From: Gnetum montanum
Lineage: Eukaryota > Streptophyta > Gnetopsida > Gnetales > Gnetaceae
Reading direction: 5' to 3'
Assembly: GCA_015680685.1 (NCBI GenBank)
Contig: MNCI01011946.1
Span: 583,216-615,910 of the forward strand
DNA: 32,695 bases
Both the position numbers and the translations under genes were made by a program. Below the pieces are notes generated by a model that ran no database searches, was not told the origin of the DNA, and was given only the letters and a program-made list of their open reading frames with translations. Below are positions 1 to 11,157 of this stretch, in pieces. Positions within the stretch are counted from its first letter, which is position 1, and the number at the start of each line of letters is the position of its first letter.

Positions 1-530
1 CAATAAAGATCGAGATTACTTCATCATTGTAGCATCCACTTAGCTTAATTAATTAATTATTTATTTGTTATTTACTATTTTCTTAGTTAATATCTCTTCA
101 CCCTTATCTCCTAGTAACGCAAAATGAGTACGACTTAATCATGAGCATTCGAGTGTGACTACTTGGTAGCCTAGTAGCGTACTTAGGCCATGTGCTTGGT
201 AACCCCAGTGGTAGTCGTGCACGAGGTCCAAGACATGTACGGATGATTAAGGAATGAATGCTCATCGCACTTAGGCTAGTTTAGATTTTCTCTCTCTCTC
301 CTAGTTTAGTTGATATTATTTTCCATTAGTCCCAAAAGTAGCATTAGTATAGGAGCGCATCTTAAACCTCACTCTGGACTAAACCATATGTGACAAAGCT
401 AATACTAGTCCAGGTGGGAAGACAACAAACTACAATCTACGAGTAACTATCTAGATAGCACAACTAGTCTGTTTGCGGAGTTCGACCGGATTGTGCATGA
501 AACGCTCATATCCGTAGGGTTGAGTATAGG

Positions 531-587
531 GGTATCTCGCCACTCATCAATCTTTGATAATGATGCCAATGATGAGTGGCAGGTACC
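531..587. repeat. Hairpin-forming inverted repeat
   Basis: GCCACTCATCA at 539-549 is matched exactly by its reverse complement at 570-580, with a 20-base loop. Pairing extends outward with slight slippage: GGTA at 531-534 faces TACC at 584-587. It could be a remnant of a DNA element or simply a structured stretch. No protein or RNA family is evident. Confidence 0.6.
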
Positions 588-1329
588 CCCTTTGCCCAAC
601 CATACAAATTACAAGCATTCATGTGCAATTCAGTCAAATTCTATAGATAAAACTAGTGTAGTATCTAGATTGTTAAGCATTGATCGTAGGTCACTATCTT
701 CTCACTTGGACTAGTGATAGTTTTGTTACATATAGTTTAGTTCAAAGTGAGGCATATGATCATGGATGTTGTGTGGCTAAGGCTAAATTATATGAAAGTG
801 TGAAAATTAATTATTTAAACTAATTAATAACAAGAAGATAAATCCTAAACTATCCTAAGGGCAATGAGTGCCCATTCCTAGCTTGCTATACACACCATAA
901 ATTTATGTACCCACTACTGGGATTATCAAGTGTTATGCTACTAGGTGAACCAAACCATAATGTTGCTAAGATTACCAAGCGAATATATATTTATGCTTGA
1001 AACTGGTCACACTCATTTCATTGATTGATTAACATGCATGGAAATGTAAATATTAACTAATTACATGGAAAATAAATTGCATTGAAAGTAAATATATTCT
1101 AGGTTAAAGTGCTACAATTAATACGAATCAATTTCAATTTTATTGTTGTTCATGGAATGTGTCAAGGTATAATGCCACTTGAATAAGACTCTGTACAATT
1201 AACTCAAATCTACACTATGGGCACTCATTGACTATTTGCTAAGATTATGGGAGAAAACTATAAGAGTTCAACTACATTATTGACCAAATGGTGCCAAATA
1301 CATGGTAGGTGCTCACATATTTATAGGCA

Positions 1330-1490
1330 TATGCAGGCATTGCGTCAATGGTGATGCATTAACACATTTAGCTGTGTTGACGGAGATGTGTTGACACATC
1401 TAAAATGCGTTGCTCGTTAATGCATCAATGCGTTCTCATCCACACATATGCGACGACACATCTAAGATGCATTGACAGGAATGCATCAAC
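1330..1490. repeat. Degenerate short repeats containing ATGCAT
   Basis: Two related blocks begin GACACATCTAARATGC at 1393 and 1455, 62 bases apart. Both continue into a copy of AATGCATCAA. An inverted version of the same motif (GATGCATTAA) lies near 1350. The repetition is clear by eye, but its origin (satellite-like or transposon remnant) is unknown. Confidence 0.45.
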
Positions 1491-2639
1491 AAAGTTGTTC
1501 GACATATTAGGTCTCATCATATAAATATTAGAGGAAGACTGGGGCACCTTTTATTTAAGATATGCTACAAATATGATAACCTTGATGGTTTGGACATAGG
1601 CAACGAATTTATAAACAAAGGTTGTTACATCATTGTTCAAGGAAAGTCACCAAAAGAAGATTAAAGAAAACATGGAAAAATACAATTGAAGATGATTTGA
1701 AGAAACTACAAATAAACATAGATTTAGCTCTTCATAAATGGCAAAAAATAACTCATGTAGTTGACCTCATCTTCGTTAAGACATGGCTAAAATAATGACA
1801 ACAATAATGACCTTCCTTTTTATGATACATTTCCTTTCTTAATATGATTAAAAACCCAAAAAAGAAAAAAAAATTTCAAAAGTCACTAATGTTTGTAATT
1901 GCCAAAAAGTCACTTGTTTGTTTGATTTGTCATGATAAGACACAACCTTGTACACTTTTCAAACAAAGAAATTCACTTCTTATCTTCACCATATATTTTT
2001 CCTATCTCCTCTTTTTTTTTCCTCAATGTTTTTAAAGAAGATGGTGGACCCAAAAAAATAAATAATAAGCAAAGAAAATTCAAAGTAACATCATTACCAA
2101 AAAGAAGAAAAAACATTACCGTGTCTTTATATTTGTCCAAGACTGATTTTTCCGATATTGCCACTAAATTATGTTTTAACATGGTTCTGTTTTATTTGCC
2201 CACCAACACGTGCATGCGTGATTGCTGAAAAACACTATCTTTGAGTCAAAATTCAAGATTGTACGTCGAAGAAATTCTGGAAAACAGATTCGTGCAGTAA
2301 TTTCTGACTGTGTGTCTGCTGGCCGCGAAATCAACCACATTCAAAATCTGAAACATGGAAATGGATAAATCGTTGAATCACTGATATATCTTGAAGTCAA
2401 GTGAAATTTCTCGTACGAAAGTTCGAATTTCTGGCCATGACAGGCGTCTGCGGAATGAATGTGTTTCAGCAAAAAAATAATTGTTGACACTTGAAGCCAA
2501 AGTAAAACTCAACAGGTTCACCAGCAATTTTCCTCTCTCACTCTTTCGCTTTCATTTCAGTTGTGTGAAAGCGATTTTGAGGGAGAATCCAATTTCTTTT
2601 TTTCACTAGAATAACCACCACGTTTTCGTTTTTTGGACT

Positions 2640-2852
2640 TAGCGTATTTCACGGCACGCGCAGAGATCTATCGAAAATAATAATAATAATAATAAAGTGC
2701 TGCGTGCGTCTGTCTGTATGATGGCGTGAGTTTCGCAGACGCTGAATGCTGTTCCGGAAAGAGAAATTGGTGGTTTCAGATCTGTGACTGGCGTTCGGAA
2801 GAAGGGCATTTACCAGATCCAGGATTCTGCCTTGTGCCTGAAGTGTTGAGAG
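2640..2852 (+). other. Probable non-coding leader exon of the NIPA8-type gene
   Basis: A less AT-rich stretch ends in a good donor (GAGAG|GTTAGT at 2852/2853), and matching acceptors lie just upstream of the transporter start codon near 4729. The left edge (transcription start) is a guess. An (AAT)n microsatellite lies at 2674-2696. Leader introns are common in plant transporter genes, but there is no transcript evidence here. Confidence 0.4.
2674..2696. repeat. (AAT)n microsatellite
   Basis: About seven consecutive AAT units lie in the presumed leader or core promoter of the transporter gene. The tract is likely to be length-variable. Confidence 0.85.
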
Positions 2853-4728
2853 GTTAGTTTATTGGAGCTTTTCTTGTATCAGGTTGATTTTAATGTTTTC
2901 CGTTGATTAAGCCACTTGAACAGAGAAGAATGGCAAATTTGGGAATTCATTGAATTTGTGAGTTCTTGCATGGTATTTTGGTTCATCTTTGCACTAGCAT
3001 TACGAACAATTGGATTTGTGTTGTTCCCGTGGTGAAAAATGTTTGCAATTAGGATACCTTTGGTATTGGTACAGAGCTGTCCTGTACCATGAAATTTAAG
3101 CACAGTACAAAAAATGGCTACTGGCTTAGAATCAGGACTGTCCATTATAAACAAATGGTGGTTTTCTCAAGCTGGCCGATTTTTTTTTTATTGAGATTGT
3201 GAAGAAATTATCAACGGAGTATTGTATAAAATCATTAATGGAGTAGAGGATTTTCAACCTGAAGTAATAGTTTGAAAGATGTGCAAACTGAAACCCAACC
3301 ATCCAGTTTTTTATCTAATGAGAAGGACAACGATTATTGTTCAATAAGAAGTAAATTGGACGGACTTTTCTTGGTTTACAGATACAAGGACTTATGGAAT
3401 TTTAAACGTGTTTTTGAAGTTTTGAACACTTTTCTTACTTACAGCAGACAGGGCTTTGATAATAAATCGCCATTTGTTATTTATGGGTTCCTTGCAAATG
3501 CTAGTGTGCAATGATAGTATTAAAAAAAATTCTAAAATGCAAACATAGAGGACAAGGAACCATGTTTTATGTTCCAATTCTTTGTATAGAGTATAGCTCA
3601 GCTGGTCTATTAAGATTGATGTTATTATAGTATGGTAATTTGCCTCTAGATTGTGATTTCGATGTCATATTGTCTATGCCTACTTTTTATTAATAAAAAT
3701 ATAGCCTGGTACAAGACATTGTTAAAGGCAATGTCATCTTTAATTGCGAGTTCTTGTACATAGAATGGAAAGAATAAATGCATTATTAAACAATGCATGG
3801 GGCATAGATCTTAAGATTGATTGGACCAAGAGCATGAAATATTTGTAACATTAAAAGCTCAAATTGTCTGTCTATACTAACTTGTGTGCTTGCTTTTGTA
3901 GATTTGCAATTTGCATACGTCTTTCATGCTATCTTATTAGGAGTTGATTCACCTTCTCACAGTAAATTATAAGCAGACATGGAATTGTTTACCAACTAAG
4001 AATATGATGCTTAACATATATATACATAAAGTTTGTTTCTTTATGAATCACATATCATCAAATGTCTTGTGGGTGCTTCTTCAATGCCTAAATCATTGTA
4101 AATTTATCACTTTTATTAATTGAATCAAATATTCAATATGAATGCTCAGTATTAAATTAAATGTTTAAACACTAACAGTTAAACCATTATGCTTCTTTTC
4201 ATAGGACTTGCTTCCTCTTTCTCTTTTACCTACCATCATTCAGAAGTGTTTCTCTTCAATTCCTTCAGGTTATCTTGTTCTATCAAGAATGCATTATTTT
4301 CCTTGGTTTTGCAAATACTGTTTTTCACAATGGCTGATAAGCAAAGCACTGTTTAAGTTATTGCTTAGGAAATGAGACATAGTATATGTCATGACGAACG
4401 CTTTTATTATTACCTGAGTGCTTATTAAATAAACAGTTAAACATAAAACAACCATTAGCCAATGCCAATTTACTTAATTTACTCATTTTTATTCGAATTA
4501 GCTGGTATGGTAAATAACTGATTTCACTTAACAAACCTGTACACTGGGTAAACACCAGTTTTGTTTCTTAATCATTCTTACTGTTTAATTCTTTTATTCA
4601 TTAAAATTGTTCATGTCACAGTTAAATTTTATTTTGGAGGAGGTACGATGTCTGACTTTGTTTGTTATATATGCTTTTTTTCTTTTTCAATTTTTAAAAA
4701 AATTTTAACTGTTTGTTTGCCATTGTAG
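2853..4728 (+). other. Probable leader intron (1.9 kb)
   Basis: It is bounded by GTTAGT at 2853 and by TTGCCATTGTAG ending at 4728. Alternative acceptors are CAACAG ending at 4740 and TTTCAG ending at 4795. The interior is AT-rich, and I see no gene or identifiable mobile element in it. Confidence 0.4.
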
Positions 4729-4744
4729 AATTTGCAACAGTTGT

Positions 4745-4798
4745 ATGGAGTCAAGGATCCTACAAGCATTCCAGCCATTTCTTTTCAAGTTTCAGTAA
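4745..4798 (+). other. Upstream ORF of 17 codons in the leader
   Basis: An ATG at 4745 opens a 17-residue frame ending at TAA 4796-4798. It is 27 bases upstream of the transporter ATG and in a different frame from it. If the leader is spliced at 4728 or 4740 the uORF is present in the mRNA. If the pyrimidine-preceded TTTCAG at 4790-4795 is used, it is removed. Its presence is seen directly; a role in translation is inferred. Confidence 0.5.
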
Positions 4799-4825
4799 GA
4801 GCTTGATACTCTTGCCATTTTTGAA

Positions 4826-4918
4826 ATGGGAGAGTGGGTTACCGGAGCACTGATCAATGTGCTAGGAAGTATTGGTATAAATTTTGGAACAAATTTGTTG
4901 AAATTGGGCCATATTCAG
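4826..4918 (+). CDS. NIPA8: NIPA8-type exon 1 (residues 1-31)
   Basis: Begins at the ATG of MGEWV, the conserved family start, and covers the first membrane span. The donor is CAG|GTTAAA, phase 0. Confidence 0.93.
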
Positions 4919-7900
4919 GTTAAAATGAAGCTTCTTTTATGTCAGTTTGGTTTAAAATTTTATTGGTGTCATTTATTATACTTCCGGTAATATTGGCATT
5001 GATTTGGAAAATACACTAAAAGTTAAATTGTTGTTTTATTAAGGTTTCTCTATCTTAATGTTACACTGACCTATGTAATCAATGAATATATTGATGTCAT
5101 ACAAGTTCTATGTAATCTACGAATATATTGATGTCATACAAGTTCTATGTAATCTACGAATATATTGATGTCATACAAGTTGTATAGAGAAAATTCAAAA
5201 GCTCACAAGTAAACATAACAACTGTTTTTAGGCCACATGCCTTATTACTAGCCTACAGACCATAGTTTTATATAATTTGTTTTAGCATTTTATTACTATA
5301 TTTTGGAGTTCTGAATTTTTGCCATGCCCTGCTGGTCTACTAAGACATCATTAATCTTAAATGGAAAATTATTTATTGTTTAATTATGACAGTGGTAATT
5401 TCTAGTTAATAATATGATGCAGTGATAAATGAGATTTGACAGAGAATTCGTTTGGGCTTGCAATGGCTTATGCCTTGGCATCCATGCAGAAATTAAAGGA
5501 GATTGTCATGGTCTGATTCTCTTGGGGGTACTTCCTTTTACTATAGTCAGATATGTCTTATCAATGATTCAGCATCCTCCTCCTCACAGTAAGTACCAAA
5601 AATAGGTCCAGTCATGGGGTATACATATATTTAAGCTTAGGATTTTCATTACCGTTAAGGGGTTTCAATTATTCCCCCTTTTGCTGGGTCAAATGGTTTA
5701 TTTTCCAAGGTGGTAAAACTTTTAAGAAGGCAGTATCCTCAACATTGGAGGCCAATGCTTGTACTTAACTGTGCATGTGCCCAGAGCATAGTTGTACCTA
5801 GGATCAAAACTAAATGGAGACCCTAAAAATCTATTAGATAAAATTCAATTTCCTTCATTTATTTTGCCAATTTCTAGTATATCTCAATCCAGCCTGTTGA
5901 GATTGAACCTGTGACATGTAAGATGCAAGTCAGAAGCCTTGCCAACAAGTTGACAAAACTATCTTTGCTATCTGAGACTTGACATTCATAATATTTGTAG
6001 ATACATAATTATTAGGTTAATGAGGAAAAAGATAGATATGTATCAATGTTACTAACATCTCCTTAAGTTATAATTTTAAAAAAATTAATTGATTGACCTA
6101 TAATAGTTTTCTTGATAACGAAGTCTTGTTTATTCTCTTCAATATAATATTTGGAAGTATTTTTCCTTTAGTTCACTGACTGAACTCGTAAGACTACAAC
6201 ACAGTGTTCTTTTAAACATGAATGTCATCTATTTTTGTTTTTCTTTTTTTTTATAATGTCGTGTAGATCTATGTTTTTTTATGTTAATGATATTTGATTA
6301 TCTCCATAATATGGACTGTTTTTTGTTACATTATAAACCCTCCTGCATTTCTGGGGTCTGACAAACACACCCCAAAAATTATGTAGGACTAAATATAAAC
6401 AGCTTACATTTTTTTAAGATAGTAGCTACATCTTAGGTTCTCTTCAATATCATGGCTTACTAGTAGCGGATGGTCAGTATGAAAACTAGCTATTGTAGTG
6501 ATAACACAATTTATTTGAAGTCTAAGGAGAATAGAATTGGCCATTAGAAATAAATAAAAAACTTAATTTTGAGAAAACAACCTGACATTACAGCTTACAG
6601 GTTACAGGTTTGGGTTATTGCCAGCATTTTTACTGGTTTTATGTTTTCAAGGCATTGTACAGTCATTATGGTTCAGGTTTTACTTTAACGACCTTGAAGA
6701 TATTGAGAATCAAACTTTTGAGCTGTTATATCTAGGAATGAATCTATATTGTACAATAAATATGACAGATTTATTCATATAGATTCATTTGTACATATAA
6801 CGGATGAAATCATCATGGACCATATAACCATATAGCAAGCATACAATCACCGTTGTCTTGGTTAGATGTTTTTCATCATGGACTTTGCTCCATTGCATAG
6901 TTTTTGCCCTTGCTTGTACATTTAGTTCTGTTTTATGTACTCTATCACAGAATGACTTTTGTTCATCCATCCTCCTCATGGATTGTTGTTCCATCATCTG
7001 TGTAATTGACTAAATGATGTTTCCATCACATTGGTTGTTGAATATGTTTGCCCAATGGACTTGATTTACACTCTTCTTCATGAGTGTTTTCACTTGCCTT
7101 TGGACTTAGTTCCTATGGTTTGGATCTTCTCACATTCCATGTACACACTCTTGTTTCTATATATCTTCTTCCTTTACACACTTCCATTTTGCCCATGTAC
7201 TGTTGTATTCATTTCTTATTGCCCTGCTGGCACCATGCTTGTTGACAAGTTTTACTTCATTTACCATATTACCATGCTTCTTTTTTTATGAAACTTCTCG
7301 TCTCATATTCCTTAATGCTACTTCTCCTTCCATTTTCTCTTATGGAGTGGTTATTAATCTTCATGAGTAGTTATGATTCTTGCTTTTGTGGTGCTGTCTT
7401 TCCGTATGCAATTGTGTCTTATTCAGGTGTTAACATAAATGCCCTTTTAAGATTTGTTTAATTGGATTTTTAGTGTCTTATATCTCAACAGTTATTCTAT
7501 ATATATCCTTAGGTAAGTAATTTGGTTTTATATCTATCTCAAAGGTCCCACTGGCATGTAACTTGTAGTGAGAAATTAGAACTCAACAAAAATCCTTTAC
7601 TTGAGTCTCAAGTAGTTTTGTAACTCCTTCCAGATATATTTTTTTAAACATGAAATAAAGTAGTTATTTCTAATGACTACTTTATTTATTGTTTGGGATA
7701 TAGTAATTTTTTCATTGATAGACCCTAATATTTTGTTCAAGCAAAGTTTTGAGTGAGTAGTTAAGGGTATTCAATATCTTTTGTTTAGCAGCATTTTGTG
7801 TTCATGATTAACATAAACCAACTTGTCAGAATCCATAACAATTATTTGTGCAATATAAAAATGATTATTTTTTATTGCAGTTGCAATGAAAAGACACTAG

Positions 7901-10900
7901 TTAACTCTAAAGCAACAAAGTTCAATGCACTTGTAGTCCTTTTGTTAATATGGTAATCTTGGTTTTACATTTTAAAAATTTTCAGCGAGTGAAATTGGAA
8001 TCATTGGAATCTTTGGAAAGTGGAGGAAAATCTGAATCAAAGCCTATAATTTACTTTCAACCATGGCGGGTTGGTAAGAGTTTCAGATTTTATTTTCACA
8101 AGTCCGGCAGTTGTTATCTCTCGTTTACATTTGCTAACCAATTACATATCTGCAGGGTTGCTCATATTTGCTATAGGAAACTGTCTTAACTTTATCTCAT
8201 TTGGATATGCTGCCCAGGTTTGTTGACTGCGTTTTATGATTTAATTAGTTATGGATGCAATTCTTAGTTTGCATTCTAGCCTTCAATTTCATTTTGGTTG
8301 CTTTTTTCTTCACTTGAATTTGTACAATTTAATGAACATAGTATTTTGCTTTCACTGATTATTTGCATGTCATGTCAGTCACTTCTAGCAGCACTTGGTT
8401 CTGTTCAGTTTATATCTAATGTGGCATTTGCTTATTTTGTTCTGAAAGAGGTTGTCACAAGGAGGTAAGATACTGGTTCATCAATTTATCAGCTGATTAT
8501 ATCTTTTGGTGTTTCTTATTTTCTTTAAATTTCATTGCTTTCGTAGATTTTCTTATTTCTAGCACACCACTAAAAGTAGATTTTTTTTAAAGATGTTAAC
8601 TTACATTTCCTGTTGTTAATGCAGGGTTCTTCTTGCAACATTCCTGATTGTTCTTGGCAACTTCTTCCTTGTTGCCTTTGGGAACCATCAGTCACCTGGT
8701 TGTTCTTTGATTTATATTTTTTATGCTATGTTCTTGTTATTTATGTGTTCTATGCTAGCAGTGATTCTAATGTATTAGTTATTTCTGCTATGCAGTCTAC
8801 ACTCCCGAGCAATTGTTGGAAAAATATACAAATATTACGTATCTTCTATACTGCTTGGGGCTTCTGCTTTTTGTTGGATTCAATCATTATATTTACAGGT
8901 AGATGATCATGAAATGTTTATTCTATTAATGAAATTGCTTAGTCCTAAAAAGTGCTCTTATGATTTATGAGGGTGTATTTCACCGATCATGATTTGAAAT
9001 GTTCCTGTGCATTATTGTCTGTTCTTGTTACCTACCAAAAATCTTTGTTCCTTAAAGAAATTAAAGTAAAGCCACCAAAAACCAAAATAAGCAGCTGATG
9101 ACTCTGCCAGTTTTATACTAAGTGAATGCAAGCGGATGCAGCATTTCCACCAATGCATGAGCGGGAAAAAAAAAACAAAAAACACAATGTGTGTCATTCT
9201 AATAATGATATAATCAACTCAAAACAGTAATGAACAAGCTGCTAAGTTTGCTTGTCAGTAACCATAATATTAGTGTATGTGCCTTACAGAATTGGAATAA
9301 TTTGGTACTAGTTTGTATGTTTTACACGTATTTTCATTTTCATGGGTGATTCCTTCATAACCCAGTATTTATTAAAATGTTTGTTATTAATGTTCCATTT
9401 GTTTCAAATATGCCCAGTTTTGGTATATTGTATTACTATATATTCATGATGTGCATGCACAAATTTCTCTCTCCAGTACCGTACATGACATGTCATTGGC
9501 ACAAAATATTGTTATATTCTGTTTTTAGCTTAAAAACTCCGTAATTCCAATGAATATTGGGTTTTTAATATAAGAGCCCATAGTGATTAATGACCCACTT
9601 TGACACTTCCATCAAACATTACATTTTGTCCAAATTGCTCATAAAATTATCCATTTACGTGCTAACACTGTCAACATTATAAATCATTGAGATCTTTTAT
9701 CACTTTATTAGTTTGGTTGATAATATTTTTGTTTTCTAAAAATTTCAAATTGATGAGTAAAGAATCTTTGGGACAATTATTCAAAACATTTAGCAAAAAG
9801 ATAAAATATTTTTTTCAGAAAGTTCAACTGCTTTTTTGGAAAAACTTGGCTAGAAAATTGTGAAGCATTGAAGGATTTTTCCAGTTGAAAAAGTGAGCCA
9901 TTATTTATCAAATCAGTAAACAGTTGCACAAATTTTAGCATTGAGTGATAATAATAAGGCTAGTTCGTATTTTCTATGAAAAGTGAAATTGAGAAAGCAA
10001 ATATCAATTTACCAGTTAGCTAAAAGTAGGAACCTAAAAAAGGTACATCAACAATATTAGATGTATTGAGGAAAAAATTAAAGAATCCTTGTAGCAGAGA
10101 AAGAGAAAAATACATAGATGATGTAGATGCCATTCCTTGGTCTATTCTCCTTGCTGATGGTATTTTGCTAGTGGCTGCATCTAAAGAATTATTCACATTT
10201 AAGATGGAGGCTTGGAGGAAGACTTTGAAATCATAGAGATCGAAGATTAACATAAGTAAAATTGAGTAAATGAAATGCATATTTAATAGAAGGATAAGCA
10301 GTGAAGAGACAAAGATGAAAATTCAAGAGCAAAAAGAACCTCAATGCAATCAAATTTGTTATTTGGAATCAGTGTTGCATATGAATAGACATATTTATAA
10401 TGATTTGGGAAATCAATTTGAAGATTAATGGATGAAGTAGGGATAAACCAATAATATGCTTTGGATAGAAGGCTTTCAAGATAAATATGTTACTCTAGCA
10501 GAGATAAAAATGTTGAGATGGATGTATAATGTTACAAATTGAGATAGATGTAGCAATTCCCATATTAGAGGATGGTTAAAAATAGCACCAATTCACGCTA
10601 AAATGATGAAAACTCACCTTAGTTGGTTTGGCCTTGTTTTTCAAAGACCAGAAAGTGCACCCATAAATAGAGGTTAATTGGTTAACATTATTAGAGGAAA
10701 GCAACAAATTGGAAGGGTCAAAAAATTACATGGCAAGAACTAAGTAGGAGTATTATAAAAGGACTTGAATTAACTATTGATATTATTGCTTAAGATATAG
10801 TGAAAGAGAGCTCCTAAAGTCAAGCTCATGTAGTTAAGATAAGGCTAGGATAATGATGATGATGATTACTTGTTAAATAATGATGTTGATGAGGAGCTCA

Positions 10901-11116
10901 CATGGATTCGACAATCCAAGCTCTCTCAATGTCACAAAACAACAAATTTTAACAAGAAAATAAAATGAAAGCTTTATTCTTGCTCAAATAGAGAATTCAT
11001 AGCTGAAAGAAAGCACATTCCCAAGGACAAATAAGAGATTCAATCCAATTCTCATACCACCCTCAATCAAAGCAATCACACACACAAGGATGAAAGCCAA
11101 GGCAATTGGCCAAGGT

Positions 11117-11157
<41 letters not shown>

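Larger units (their letters stand above)
1..2640. other. AT-rich upstream region without a gene
   Basis: No open frame here resembles a known protein, and the short ORFs have no recognisable domain. The stretch holds the inverted repeat at 531-587 and the quasi-repeats at 1330-1490. Composition becomes less AT-rich after about 2230, just before the likely transporter leader. That end probably contains the gene's promoter, but I could not pick a TATA box or start site with confidence. Confidence 0.5.
4919..7985 (+). other. Intron 1 (3.07 kb)
   Basis: Bounded by GTTAAA and TTTTCAG. It holds the 37-bp tandem repeat (5070-5180) and a tRNA-like SINE candidate (about 5800-5955). A T/C-rich stretch at 6780-7400 gives a spurious hydrophobic ORF (7031-7291) with no family resemblance. 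I see no gene in it. Confidence 0.85.

Noticed and set aside
2525-2560. Pyrimidine-rich stretch ending TTTCAG that could be a splice acceptor
   Set aside because: No upstream exon or donor supports it; pyrimidine-rich stretches are also common around plant start sites.
7031-7291. Hydrophobic 86-codon ORF in intron 1
   Set aside because: T/C-rich low-complexity sequence gives Phe/Leu-rich translations by chance; no family resemblance.
8613-8906. 97-codon + strand ORF across two exons and their intron
   Set aside because: It is in a different frame from the transporter; the exons inside it splice cleanly and match the family in the other frame.
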